Positions 48,461-59,457 of a stretch of 64,000 nucleotides of DNA are shown piece after piece. How positions within the stretch are numbered: the stretch's first letter is position 1; the number at the start of each line of letters is the position of its first letter. The notes below the pieces were generated by a model that had not been told where the DNA came from, did no database searches, and was given only the letters and a program-made list of their open reading frames with translations. The DNA comes from Burhinus oedicnemus (Eukaryota > Chordata > Aves > Charadriiformes > Burhinidae): NCBI GenBank assembly GCA_008921705.1, contig VFFE01006863.1, positions 214,489 through 278,488 on the forward strand. The letters run 5' to 3'. Both the position numbers and the translations under genes were made by a program.

Positions 48461-51400
48461 ACAACCTGAAGGGAAAAAAAAAAAAAACACAAACCAACGA
48501 AGAGCTGAAACTAACATTCCCAAGAGTGCTCGTGTGGAAGAGAGCACAGTTCCGAATATTCTCGGGTTTTCTTCCCGTCCCTTTTATAATTATGGTCGTC
48601 CAGATCATTACTGTTATGGGGGGGGAAAAAAAAAAATTGAAAACTGAACTCAGACATATTCTGATTTGATTGATTGAAAACCAAAATCAGTTTTAAATAA
48701 GGTGGAAACCAAAATATAATGCCTTTTCTGATAACTTGCCCATGTGTACGTGTATCATTTTGTGAATTAAGAACAAGATTTGTTCTTTAGTTTGTGGTTT
48801 GGTTTTGGTTTTTTAACTGGAAGTATGTAGCACTGTGCTGGATAGAGATGACCAAGCAGGACAAGTGGTGCTTATTTAAGTATTTTACCCACCCATTTGA
48901 GGAGAGCACTTTTACCTTACAAGGTTTGGGAGAATCTCACTTCTTTGCCCGTCACAGCCTTTCTCTTCCATCAGAACAGCTGATGAAGATGGCTCTTCAG
49001 TTTGTGTCTTAGGGCACTCTTAAGAATGAAGGACTTTGATTTAGATTCAGAAGACCTTGTTCCTGGATGCCTGGAGCATGAGTGGTAACAGAGGGGCTGT
49101 GCGTGCCCCAGAGCTGGGCTGGCTCACTGTGCACCACGGCCACCTTGGGACTGGTCGCTTCCAGCTGTGTTCACCAACCATGTGTATCTTTTGAGAAGAA
49201 AACTAAAGATCCCCAGTGCCACCCCTAGGAATTCTGTACGTATTGGCACCTGGCTTTGTTCCTCGCACCGCACAGGAAGCTAAAAAAGCACATTGGTCCT
49301 TATGGAGTGGGGTTTTACTGCTGTAAATCCTGGGGATGGCCCCGTGCCAGTGGGAGACCCTTTGCCAACGTTTCTGTTGGCATAAGACAAAAATTTCCAT
49401 GTTTACTTTCCTGCCATCCCACTAAGGGCGGGGGAACTCCCCACTTCTTCTCTGGACAGAGGGGAGTACCACTAAGCTGAGCTGATATTTCTAATCTTAA
49501 AAAAAAAAAAAGTCAAGGAGAAGCAGTGATGTGCCTGTTCTGACTCCTGAAGGTTTTTCAGGTTTTTAAAGACTGTAAAACAAGCAGGGCACAAACCACG
49601 TCTCTTAAGCTCACATGTGCCTGAGGAGGAGCAGGACTGTCAGTGTGGCTCTTGGTGCTTCAGGCTTTTAGACCCGGACCAGAGGCAGCTGGTGCGGTGA
49701 GGAGGAGTGGTGCAGGGCAGGACACTGGGCAGGTGAGCTCCTTGGAGACATCTTGGCTGGTGTCTCTTCAGAGGAGAAAACATGGGCAGGCAGAGGACTC
49801 CCAAAGCTCCAGCTTTGGAGCTTTAGAAAGGTGCTTGATCTTCATGTGTATCCCTTTGTAGAAAGTCAACGCAGCCCAAACAGCTCTTCTCTGAAGGCAC
49901 ACTGTAGGTGTAAAATGCTGGAGATAGGAGGACGGGGCAGATGTGCATCTGTAACACAGGAGCACCAAACCCCACCCATTTCTAGCTATAAGGGGCGAGT
50001 GTTTTATGGGAGTCATGAATATGTTGTTTCAAAACTGAGTCACAACCAGTGCAGCACGATTGAGAGCAAATTAGTGTCAACCTGGTGCTCGGTGTTTTTC
50101 TTTACAACGTGCTTTAAGTATTGATGCCAATAATACTTGAAGTCTATTTTTGCTAGAGTCTGTGGCAGCGCAGTGCTGCTTACACAGCATGTTTTCGGCT
50201 GCTGAAATTGGCTCCGAGGGCAAGGACCTGGCAGATGTCCTGGCGGGCTTGGGGTTTGTGACCTGGGGACAGGTGCTGCAGAGCACCCTACGGTGGCTCA
50301 GCGAGAGGGTCCCCTGGGCACAGTGGGGGTTCCTGGGACCGGTGGGTACTGCAGCATTGCCTCGGTGTTCCCAAGGCACTCTTTCGCTCCAATGATGCAA
50401 ACTACCCCTTTGGGAACACCCATGCCATTTTCCTGCAGCATATCGTCGTGTGTTTGTACAACCCAGTGGATGGGTGTTGGCTGAAGATGGAGGAGGAGAA
50501 GATAATCGTGTGTCTTGGTGCTTGCTGGCAGCTTGCTCTCAGAGCTCATACCTGCCTGACTTGAGGCTAAGGAAAGCTGAGGTGCAGTTAAGCTTCTGCG
50601 TTACACATAGTCATCAAAAACTTCCTGAGCCAGGAAACCTGAGCGAGCCTCCAGGACAGACACAAAATCAGCAGGCTGGGCTGAAAGCATGAGGCTGTGC
50701 TGCCAAGCGATGGGAGCTTTGGGTTCCCCATGTGCCCCTCAGGGACATGCATCAGCGGTGAGGGCCTGGGCTGTGCTCCCCTCCTGCACCTTGCAGCCCA
50801 CCTCCCACACCCAAGTATCGGCTTCTCCTCTGCACGCCCCGGCTGGGCTCGTCCCACCATGACCTGCTCCCAGTGCAGTTTGGCAGGGAGCCGGGGCACG
50901 GTCCCACTCCGGTGCATAATCCTCCCTTGCCTCTCCCTGACGCCTGCTACCTCCCGGCCCCCACTCACCCTCGCTGTGCAACACATCCCAGGGAGGTTTT
51001 TTCCCCAGATTTTTTTTTTTTTCTTTCTTCTTTTGTTTATATAGGAAAAGCCTGGACCAGGCCAGGAGTGGGGGCAGTCCAGCAGCAGCCCCCCAGCTGG
51101 AGGCAAGCCCAACGGCATCCCACAGCGGGCAGCCTGGGAAGGCTGGGATGAGCAGCCTTTCTTCATCAGAGCTGGTTTCCCCCCCCTCCCTTGCGGCACA
51201 GAGCTGTTTTTATCTGATGGGCCTGGTGCCCGCACCGGGGCCGTTGTGGTGGTGGTGCAAGAGCTGCCGTCTCTGTGCCGGGGGGGTCACAGGCTACCGG
51301 GTTGTTTCTCGGATTTGTTTTCGGCTGGTGAACAGCTGTGTCCCAAGGTTTGTGCTTACTCAGCTCGCCTGGCACCATGCCCGCCACAGAGCCCGCAGGT

Positions 51401-53135
51401 ATTCCAAGCATCGCCTGCTCCTCCTGTGCCAGCCAGGCTCTCCGGTACAGTCCGGCACCGGCCAGTGCGTGGTGCAAAGCAAAGCCCCTCAAAATTGGAG
51501 GGCTCCTCTGTAGTGGAGCTGGGTCAGCTGAGTGCCATGGGGGTGCCTGTGTCCCCCAAAACGAGTTTGTGGGATGGAAAGGCTCGAGCTTGCTCTGCCA
51601 CGTGCCCTCGGGTCCTGCCTCGGTGAGATGCACCTCTGCTTCATGGGGTACAGTGTGGGAACAGCCGTGAATGAAAAAGCTTCATCCTTTCCACCATTGC
51701 TGGCTCCTCTCTTGCAGACCCCCTCCACAGCAGGGACTTGGAGCTGCTGGTTCCCAATCTTCCCAAGCTGCCTGCTGAGCCCCTCGGCATCGCTCCCTCC
51801 TGTCCTGGTAACCCCTGTGCAAAGACCCTGAGCAGCCCCAGAGGGAGGGCAGGGACCCAACGCGGCCCAAGCCATTACAGCAGCAGCATTATTTCAGCAG
51901 CAAAAGCCTTGGCATTCCCAGCAGCTGCCTATGCTCAGTTGGCCAAAACCCGGTGGCAGATGCTGAGCTCCCATGGGCCTGGCCACCTCACCACCCCCCC
52001 ACCCTGGTTTTTGGGTCACTGGGCTTCCCAGTGCCAGGTCTGAACAAAGCCAAAGGGTTTGTCCAAGGTGGTGGATTTATGTGTCTTGGCTCTCAGGGGA
52101 CCCCGACCTCTGCAGGGGGTTCAGGGGGGTGGGAGAAGGGGCGAGGCTGCCCCACCACCAGCTGCCCAGGTGAAGCTGTCTGGTGGGGTCAGGGGTTTGG
52201 GTGCAGCAGCATGGCCCCGGAGCAGCTGTCGGGACATAAATACCAGCCCGATGATTCAGCAGTGTCTCTGCCCGTTCCCAGAGCAGGGAGCAGCCATGCC
52301 GGCGGCTGTTTACCAGCTCACAAGGTTCCGGGCAGCTGGTGCTGTGTACTGAACCCCCCTGCGGCAGCATCTTCTCCTGGTCAGCCAGTTGGGAGGAGGC
52401 AGGCTGGGGCAGGGGCCAAGATGCCCCATGGTGGGGCCAGGCTCGGCATGATGGGGTTTTTGGCACGTGGCTGGTCTCCAGGCCCTGGGACAGCACGTGC
52501 CGGCCTTGGTGAATAGAGAAACCCGGCTGTAGTGTGAGCTCTGTGCAAGCATCTGTGGCTGGAGGTGTTCTCTGGTTTAGAAACATTGCTGGTCCTGAAA
52601 TCCCCATTTCTGCCTCAAGGTACGTGCTGGCCTTGAGCGCCTGCTGTGAGTGCACACACCTTGCTGTCAGCGCCTCAGCAATGGCAACGTGCGAGCAAGG
52701 TGCTGGCCCCGTCCTGACCCTGGCAAGGAGAAAATCCCTTCCAAGAGGAAACACAGTGCCTTGGCAAAGGGGCACAGAGGCGCTCAAGGTCCCGGGCTGA
52801 TGCTCCTGGAGGCAGCGGGATGGTGCAGTTACTGGTGACTGCAGGAGGCTGGAGAGGAGCCTCCTTGCTGACATGTGCTGCTAGGCACAGGATCTGGGAC
52901 AGGGGAAGGACCAGGCTGGCACAGAGGTGCGAGTCCCTGGGGAAGCCCAGAGCATCATGTTTAGCCAAGTTTTCCCCAAACCCACTCTGAGTCCAATTCC
53001 CCTTCACCCACGCAGCTTCAGCCTGTGCTGGCAGAGGTGGAGGCATCGGAAACCCAGTGGCACCCCTGGTGTGATGGAGACAGGCAGGAGAGCAGGAAGG
53101 AGTGTGGGGCACAGCCCTTACGAGCCAGCAGAGAC
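48461..53135. other. Intergenic stretch between WBP1L and CYP17A1
   Basis: The composition shifts to GC-rich at about 49-50 kb. Large open frames appear on both strands beyond 50.5 kb (for example 50,588-51,235 and 52,077-52,874, both minus), but they look like GC-driven chance frames and resemble no known family. There is a T-rich tract at 51,010-51,045. No gene is supported. Confidence 0.55.
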
Positions 53136-54020
53136 TCACAGAATCACAGGGGTTGGACAGGACCTCTGGAGATCATGTAGTCCAACCCCCCTGCCAGAGC
53201 AGGGTCACCTAGAGCAGGTTGCACAGGATGGCGTCCAGGCAGGTTTTGAATGTCTCTGGAGTCGGAGACTCCACCACCTCTGGGCAAGATGTTCCAGTGC
53301 TCTGCCACCCTCAAAGGAAAGAAGTTCATCCTCATGTTTAGATGGAACTCCCTATGTTCAAGTTTGTGCCCATTACCTCTTGTCCTATCACTGGGCACCA
53401 CTGAAAAAACACTGGTCCCATCCTCCCGGCACCCTCCCTTGAAGTATTTATAAGCATTGATGAGATCCCCCCTCAGTCTTCTCTTCTCCAGACTAAAAAG
53501 ACCCAAGTCCCTCAGCCTTTCCTCATAAGAAAGATGTTGCAGCTCCCTAATCATCTTTGTAGCCCTCTGCTGTACCTTCTCCAGCAGTTGCCCTGTCCTT
53601 CCTGAAACGGGGAGCCCAGAACTGGACACAGTACTCCAGGTGCGGCCTCACCAGGGCAGAGTAGGGGGGGAGGATAACCTCCCAAGACCTGCTTGCCACA
53701 CTCTTGTTGATGCACCCCAGGATGCCATTGGCCTTCTTGGCTGCAAGGGCACATTGCTGGCTGATGGTCATCGTGTTGCCCACCAGGACTCCCAGGTCCC
53801 TTTCCACAGAGCTGCTTTCCAGCAGGTCAGCCCCTAACCTGTACTGGTGCATGGGGTTATTCCTCCCCAGGTGCAGTACCTTACACTTGCCCGTGTTGAA
53901 CTTCATGAGGTTTCTCTCTGCCCAAGTCTCCAGCCTGTCCAGGTCACGTTGAATGGCGGCACAGCCTTCCGGTGTGTCAGCCACCCCTCCCAGTTTTGTG
54001 TCATCAGCAAACTCCACGCA
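53136..54020 (-). mobile_element. Decayed CR1 LINE with two frameshifts in ORF2
   Basis: A minus-strand CR1 copy, its 3' end marked by degenerate octamers (complement of GATTCTGTG) near 53,136 and its 5' truncation near 54,020. The retained part starts at the RT motif FADD (54,000-54,011) and continues through the C-terminus of ORF2. It differs clearly from the copy at 20.8 kb and probably belongs to another subfamily. Confidence 0.93.
53144..54017 (-). pseudogene. CR1 ORF2 fragment, frameshifted
   Basis: The 5' part (54,017 to about 53,590) reads through [21 protein letters not shown] and [18 protein letters not shown]. The frame then shifts near 53,590, where the [20 protein letters not shown] block continues in another frame. 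It shifts again near 53,280 at the HWNILPR block. The endonuclease and N-terminal RT regions are absent. It is non-functional. Confidence 0.85.
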
Positions 54021-55780
54021 GCGGCAGTGGGGCTGAGCTCCTGCTGTGCTCCCCTCTGCCCCACTTCTGGTGAGTCAGATCACCCCCAGGACAGTGCTCG
54101 GGGCAGGCATGTGCACAGTAGTTCTTCCTCCCGCTCCTCCCTACCACCCTCAGCCCCCCACGAGGATGGACTGGGAGGAGGGAAGACGTTTCCAGCGTTG
54201 TTCTGGGCTGCAGACACATTGCCTTCATTGTTCCAGTGCCGTGCTGCAGGCTGACAGGACCCATTTGGCATCAGATGCCGAGCTATGAGGAGGCTGGGTG
54301 AAAGTGAAGTGCTGGTGGTTCGAAAGAAAATATACACTTTGACACACCGAGTAGGAGTTTTAGTGGTGGGGAGGTTTTATGTCAGTTTTCCTGCTTGTTC
54401 GTAAGAGAGAGGGCAGGGGGAAATAGAAAAGGGGGAAAATGTGGGGGTGTGGAGGGCTGGGGGTGTCACACCTTGCTGGGGCTGTGCAGGGCTTTCCCCT
54501 CTGCCCTGGCTGCTTTCCCTCCAGGTGCCCTGAGCCATAACTGTGTTGCTGTTTAGTTAAATATTAAGAGGTCAAGTAACAGAGAACCAGAAACCTAATT
54601 GCCTGCTGCCCTCCATGGCACGGTGGTTTTCAGCAAAAGCAAACACGGCCCCTTGTGTCACGGGAAGGTTATGCTGCTTGAAGTAACGGCCATAATCCAG
54701 CCAGCCAGTGAGCATCCGCCCTCGGAACAACGTGTAGGTGGGAGATGCCACATTGCTGCACGATGAATGTCAGCAGCCCCCGGCTCCGTGGTGCTCAGGC
54801 ACTGGGCCTGGAGGGCCGCAGCTGAGCTCAGACCGCGGGGTCTGGGCACCTCTGGGTGCTCCTCCATGTCCCTGAGCAGTGGGAGCCCCTGCTTTCGGCC
54901 AGAGCTGGGGCTGCCTGCGCTTCCCCACGGTGGCTCACACGTAGGACGGGGTCGGACAGCCCTGTGGCCCCAACAAGGTGCTCATGTCCCATCTGGAAGG
55001 GGCTGCGCGTGCGCATGTGTACGTGTATGCATGTGTGCGTGCAAGCACATATGTGCATGTCCATGTATGTGTGTGCCAGCAGGCATGAATGTATCCCTGT
55101 GCTTTGGTGTGCATACACATGCTTGTAAGTACAAGCATGTGCAGGCATTGATGTGCATACGCTTGTGCGTGCCGGCAGCAGTGTGTGTGCCTGCGTGCCC
55201 TGGGAGAAGCTGCCGGGTGGGAGCTAAAAACTGCAGGAACCTCCAAGCTGTTTCCTTCTTTTTCCCTGCAAGGAGCAGGCAGGGGCCCCACCAGCGAGGA
55301 CACACAGTCGTGGGACGGGACAGGGGAACACAGGGCTGGAGGACCTCTCCATGCCCCATGGCGGGCTCAGCTCCCAGCCCACATCATGTTTGTTCTCCCT
55401 GCTCCCAGCAGGGAAACTGAGGCAGGGGCCAGCCAGGGTCACCCACCCAGGGTCACAGCTTCCGGGTACTCCTAACACCCAAACTGCCCACTGGTCACTT
55501 TTTCCTCCTTACCTGACTGGGGTGGACCCTTCTCCCCCCAGCAGCTATGCAGGTGGCTGGTCTCCATGGCCCATGGTTGTCCCTGGATGGGCTCCCCACC
55601 CCACATCCCTGGGGGGGGGTGAAGGGGCTGTTCGTGTTAGCAGCCCTGCAGAGGGGCCATGACCTCCCAGCTCAGCCCAGCGCTCACACAAAGTTGTGGG
55701 GCCACCATACATCTCAGGCACCCTTCCACCTCCATCGCCTGCCTAAAAAATAGCCGGAGCCATGCTGCATTGGGAACAGC
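54021..55780. other. Intergenic stretch downstream of CYP17A1
   Basis: GC-rich sequence with a TG/CA-rich tract at 55,005-55,195. No exon is recognised. Confidence 0.55.
55005..55195. repeat. Imperfect TG/CA-rich alternating purine-pyrimidine tract
   Basis: About 190 bp dominated by TGTG, TGCATG and ACATATG alternations without a strict repeat unit. Such tracts are known to favour Z-DNA. Both strands stay open by composition only. Confidence 0.75.
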
Positions 55781-55786
55781 TTTATC
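55781..55786 (-). terminator. CYP17A1: Possible CYP17A1 poly(A) signal variant (GATAAA)
   Basis: On the minus strand a GATAAA lies about 100 nt after the stop codon. No canonical AATAAA occurs between it and the stop, and this variant is known to be used at lower efficiency. A short 3' UTR of about 120 nt would follow. Confidence 0.35.
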
Positions 55787-55887
55787 TGGACAACGCTGTA
55801 TCCATGGGGCAGGCAGGACATGGCCGCTATGGTCCTATCCCCTCCCATCCCACCCCACCACTGCCTGGGATGCAGGGCTTGTCTCCA

Positions 55888-56156
55888 TCACGAGGCCACT
55901 CGCCAAGCATCCCGCAGCCTGGCCTTCACCCGAAACTTCTGCACCTGCAGCACAACACCAAATTTGCCCTCCAGCGAGGGCAGGGGCTGGTCCTGGGGGC
56001 ACTCGAGCGTGAACCGCTGCAGCACCCAGGCCAGGAAGAGGAAGAGCTCCATCTTGGCCAGAACTTCGCCCAGGCAGACGCGGATCCCAGCCCCGAAGGG
56101 CAGGTAGCTGGGCGAGGGTGAGTGGATGTGCTGGCCCCGCTCATCCAGGAAGCGGC
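55888..56156 (-). CDS. CYP17A1: CYP17A1 exon 8 (haem-binding loop, stop)
   Basis: 269 nt ending at TGA (55,890-55,888). It encodes [20 protein letters not shown], then [20 protein letters not shown], and ends RDAWRVAS. Cys445 is the thiolate ligand. Confidence 0.96.
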
Positions 56157-59100
56157 CTGCAAGGAGAAGGGGCACCATTGGCATCGGCAGGGATCAGTCC
56201 CTTCTGTCTGAGACCTGCACGAGTTCATCACATGTGCGTCCCTCCCATGAGCTCCAAGAGCGGAGATGGTGTGAATGCCCCAGCCGGGGCGGGGGGGGCA
56301 GGATCTGACCTCCCACCTCCAAGCCTCCCCTGGGCTCAGCCTCTCCTCCTGTGCCCACCCTGCCGTCCCCTACCTCCGCGGAGGATGGCAAGCACCCAAC
56401 CCACCAGGGTTGAACTCCTCGGGCTTGTCCCACTCCTTCTCGTCATGGTGTACGGACCAGAGGTTGATGACGACCCTGGCGCCCTTGGGGATGGAGTATT
56501 CCCCAATGCTGCAAGGCGAACGCAGAGTGAGACAGTTGCTCCCTCCCGCGGTCTCTGCCCATGTCCCAGCTGCGCCCCAGGGGGTCTCACCTGGTGTCAG
56601 CAAGGGACACGTGCGGGATGAGCAGGGGGGACACAGGCCGGATGCGCAGCACTTCACTGATGGTGGCCTCCAGGTAGGGCAGCAGCGGGCGGTCGCTGAG
56701 GTGAGGATGACGTGACACGCCAATTTTCTGGTCTATCTCCTCCTGGATCTTCCTCTGGACCTAGGAGGGGAGCAAGGACTGGGGTGTGAGCCTAGGCAGA
56801 GGGCTGACCTGTGGCAGTGGGGTACACCCAGCATCACCAGCACATCCTGGCAGGTTGTGCAGGGCAGAAGTAAAATGCCCACAGCCTGATGCTGCTTATT
56901 CCCAAAGCCTGCTATCTCTCTTGGCACTTGCCTTCCCCAAAGCCCCACACAATGCCCCTGGTGTCGGAGGGAGCTCAGGGCCCTCCACCACAGGGTGCAG
57001 ACCCTACCTCAGGGTAGTGTAGCAGGTAGAGCACAGCCCATTTGAGCACAGTTGTGGTGGTCTCCACGCCAGCTCCAAAGATGTCCCCCACCGTCATGAG
57101 GAGGTGGTCGTCAGTCAGTTCCAGCCCCGGTGCTGGGGGTCTGCTATTCTCGGCACTGAGCCTCACTTTCAGGAGGGCATCCATGAGGTCCCTCACGGCA
57201 TCCCCGCAGAAGGCTTCCTGCCAGGGGACACATGTGAGCTGGGCTGTCCTGGGCACAGTCCTCTCCACCCAGCTCCAGCACCCCACAGCTCCCGAGCATC
57301 TCCTTGTCCTGACCCTGCTGGCACCTTGTGTTCAGTGAACTTCTGCTGGAGCAGCTGGTCACGGATCTTGAGGCATCTCTTCAGCAGGGCCAGGTCCTTG
57401 TTGGGGAAGATCTGGGGGAGAAAAGTCCCATTACAGCAAGGGGCTCCAGCTCAGCCCAGCCTCTGCAGGCCCCAGGCAGTCGCTCTGTGCCCACCAGGGT
57501 ACTGGCTCTTGTGGGACACCAGGGCAGGGACCCTCCTAACCCTGGGAGCTCAAGTAGCCCCCTCCTGCAGGACACATCCCAGCTCCTTCCTCTCATCTGA
57601 GGTAAGAGGAACACACAGTCCCCATGTCCCTGCTCACCTGGAGCCAGGGGAAGATGTCCACCAAGCTCTCCTTGGCCACGGTGTCCACAATACCCTGGCT
57701 GTACTCCAGCATGGCCTCGAACTCGGGGTCCCCACGCCGGTATGAGGAGTTGAAGCAGAGGGAGCAGACCACATTGGTGACGGCCCGTGTGAGCTCGGGG
57801 GCCATGTCCAGGGCCGTATCCTGCACAGCGCTGAGTGTCTCGCACAGGGATGCAGCCTCTCGGCAGACTGGGGTGGAGGGGAGAGGCAGGCGAGGGGGTG
57901 ATGGTGAAGCCGAAGGGGTGGAAGGGGCAGCTGAGGGCTGGAAGGAGTGGTCCCCCACTTGTTCAGGGTGTGCAGCCTCCAGAGAGCACCCCCCAGCCAG
58001 TGCTGAGCCCTGGCGGGCTGGGATGGGCAGAAGGGACAATGTTGGGTGCTGGAGAGGAGCAGAGAGGATGGAGACATGCAGGGAAGACTCTGTGTGCGGC
58101 TTGATGCTCCTCCTGGGTGGAGCGAGGGGCTGGGAGTTGACTCCATGCCTCATTTTCCCCAGCTGTGAGTGAGGGGAGCCAAAGCTCAGGCCACAAAATG
58201 CATGGGTAGAGGTGTTGGTAAAATACTGGGGATGGAAGGAGAGGGACTGAACCCCTGCTAGGCAAATTGGGGGGATGCCGGTGGCTTTGGGCTGAGCCAA
58301 TGAGTCTCCCCTTGGTTCCCAGGGGATCGGGGCACAGAGAAAGGAAAAATCCAGTCTGGATCAGGCACGGGAGGGAGACAGAGCCAGGAGGGAGCCTGGG
58401 GGGTGGTGAGGGGCACTTACTGATCCTCTCGAGGGCGAGGGAGCCTTCCCCAAACATGGAGAGGGCGGCGTGCACCAATTTGCGCTGGAACTTCCAGAGG
58501 GGCCCGTAGCTGGCGAAGGCAATGTCCTTGCCCCCCCGAGACAGCAGGTCTGTGGTCACCTGTGGGACAGGCAGCCTCAGGGTCACCCTGCTGCACGGCA
58601 GCACCGCAGGGGCCATGTGTCGGAGAGGGGCAATGCTGGGACATGGATGACCATCTCATCTCAGCCCAGGGATGGTCCGGGGGGCTGGTGGTTAATGCTG
58701 GCAGGCAAAGCCCCGGCCACGAGCTTTTTCCCCCTCCAAGGACTAATGGAGAGCCCTGGGGACAGATGCCGAGGTTAGGGGCAGGAAGCCTGGTGATACC
58801 TGAACCCACGTCCCCATGCCCTGAGATGCAGCCAGCCCCAGGGAAGAACAGGCACCCTCGGGATGGAGGATACGCAGGATTCAACCTGGGGAACATGGCA
58901 GAGAGAGGCTGCCCCTGCCATTGCTTTGCTGCAGGCAGGGTGGGGAGAGGAGACGGACCCTGCTGGGTGCCGGTGCCTTTCTTGGGAGCATCCCCCGCCT
59001 CACCCCATGCCGCAGCGGGAGAGGGTCCCCCGAAACCTGCTGCCAACTCACAGTGCGGGGCCGTCCAGCGAAAGCCTTCCCCTTCTTCAGCAGCACCTCC

Positions 59101-59363
59101 CTGGCATGCTGGTAGCTGTTGACCACCACCACGTAGTGGGAGCCCATCCAGAGGGCGTAGAGGCTGCCATAGCGGCCCTGCAGGTGCCAGAGCCGCAGGT
59201 GGAGCTGGGGGTGCCCGGCCAGCTGCAGCAAGCTCCCCACCAGTGGCAGGGCTGGCAGGCTCCGTGGGCGTCCGGTCCCCATCCCCAAGGCGGCTCGCCG
59301 GCACGCCAGCCCCCAGGCGCAGAGCAGGGCCAGGGCCAGCAGCAGGGCACCCAGCAGCAGCAT
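55888..59363 (-). CDS. CYP17A1: Steroid 17-alpha-hydroxylase/17,20-lyase (CYP17A1), eight exons
   Basis: The minus-strand join is 59,363-59,052, 58,559-58,421, 57,867-57,638, 57,411-57,325, 57,217-57,008, 56,760-56,591, 56,508-56,405 and 56,156-55,888 (1,521 nt, 506 aa; chicken about 508 from memory). All introns are GT-AG and short (82-553 bp). The enzyme sits in the endoplasmic reticulum membrane. It hydroxylates pregnenolone and progesterone at C17 and cleaves the 17,20 bond, leading to cortisol precursors and C19 androgens. Visible motifs are an N-terminal membrane anchor, an I-helix with [10 protein letters not shown] at 303-312, ExxR at 362-365 (EVLR), and the haem loop [10 protein letters not shown] at 438-447 with Cys445 as iron ligand. 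No motif is missing. The promoter carries SF-1 and GATA sites, as expected for gonadal and adrenal expression. Confidence 0.96.
56405..56508 (-). CDS. CYP17A1: CYP17A1 exon 7
   Basis: 104 nt. It encodes [20 protein letters not shown], then [14 protein letters not shown]. Phase 2 in, phase 1 out. The preceding intron is only 82 bp. Confidence 0.95.
56591..56760 (-). CDS. CYP17A1: CYP17A1 exon 6 (ExxR)
   Basis: 170 nt. It encodes [20 protein letters not shown], then [20 protein letters not shown]. Glu362 and Arg365 form the K-helix ExxR. It ends in phase 2 at gtgaga. Confidence 0.95.
57008..57217 (-). CDS. CYP17A1: CYP17A1 exon 5 (I-helix)
   Basis: 210 nt, residues 257-326. It carries the oxygen-activation helix [17 protein letters not shown]. 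The acidic residue and threonine of the A/G-G-x-E-T motif are present. It ends HYPE at gtaggg. Confidence 0.96.
57325..57411 (-). CDS. CYP17A1: CYP17A1 exon 4
   Basis: 87 nt, 29 codons (residues 228-256), from [20 protein letters not shown] to FTEHK. Phase 0 on both sides, the family's usual size for this exon. Confidence 0.94.
57638..57867 (-). CDS. CYP17A1: CYP17A1 exon 3
   Basis: 230 nt. It encodes [32 protein letters not shown] and [12 protein letters not shown]. It enters in phase 1 and leaves in phase 0 at gtgagc. Confidence 0.95.
57868..58420 (-). other. CYP17A1: CYP17A1 intron 2 (largest intron)
   Basis: 553 bp, GC-rich, from gtaagt to ccccag. No repeat or extra exon is seen. Introns 1 (58,560-59,051), 3, 4, 5, 6 and 7 (492, 226, 107, 247, 82 and 248 bp) are also plain. 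Confidence 0.85.
58421..58559 (-). CDS. CYP17A1: CYP17A1 exon 2
   Basis: 139 nt, the same length I remember for human. It encodes [27 protein letters not shown] and [15 protein letters not shown], a substrate-recognition and C-helix region with the conserved W-x-x-x-R. It ends in phase 1 at gtaagt. Confidence 0.95.
59052..59363 (-). CDS. CYP17A1: CYP17A1 exon 1
   Basis: 312 nt, residues 1-104. The start codon (59,363-59,361) has A at -3. A Leu/Ala-rich membrane anchor ([20 protein letters not shown]) is followed by a basic, proline-rich hinge ([15 protein letters not shown]). The exon ends FAGRPRT at a gtgagt donor in phase 0. Confidence 0.96.
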
Positions 59364-59400
59364 GGTGGGGCTGGCTGTGGGGCTGCAGCAGTGCGGGGAC

Positions 59401-59407
59401 CTTTATA
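59401..59407 (-). promoter_or_regulatory. CYP17A1: CYP17A1 TATA box
   Basis: TATAAAG on the minus strand, 37 bp before the start codon. A start site 25-30 bp downstream leaves only about 10-15 nt of leader. Confidence 0.75.
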
Positions 59408-59422
59408 CCGGCTGCGGGGTTG

Positions 59423-59437
59423 TCACCTTGACCTTGA
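59423..59437 (-). promoter_or_regulatory. CYP17A1: SF-1 (NR5A1) site with adjoining second half-site
   Basis: On the minus strand TCAAGGTCA (59,429-59,437) is a perfect extended NR5A half-site. It overlaps TCAAGGTGA (59,423-59,431), giving AGGTCAAGGTGA with no spacer. SF-1 is the known master activator of CYP17A1. The site is about 20 bp upstream of the TATA box. Confidence 0.75.
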
Positions 59438-59451
59438 GGCGGGCTCTTCTC

Positions 59452-59457
59452 CTTATC
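59452..59457 (-). promoter_or_regulatory. CYP17A1: GATA factor site
   Basis: GATAAG on the minus strand within CTGATAAGG, about 15 bp upstream of the SF-1 element. GATA4/GATA6 are known to cooperate with SF-1 on steroidogenic promoters. Confidence 0.55.

Noticed and set aside
50588..51235. A 215-codon minus-strand open frame in the intergenic region
   Set aside because: It includes a lysine run encoded by the T-rich tract near 51,010 and has no recognisable domain or splice structure. Open frames exist on both strands here.
52077..52874. A 265-codon minus-strand open frame
   Set aside because: Overlapped by comparably long frames on the other strand, with random-like composition and no homology I recognise.
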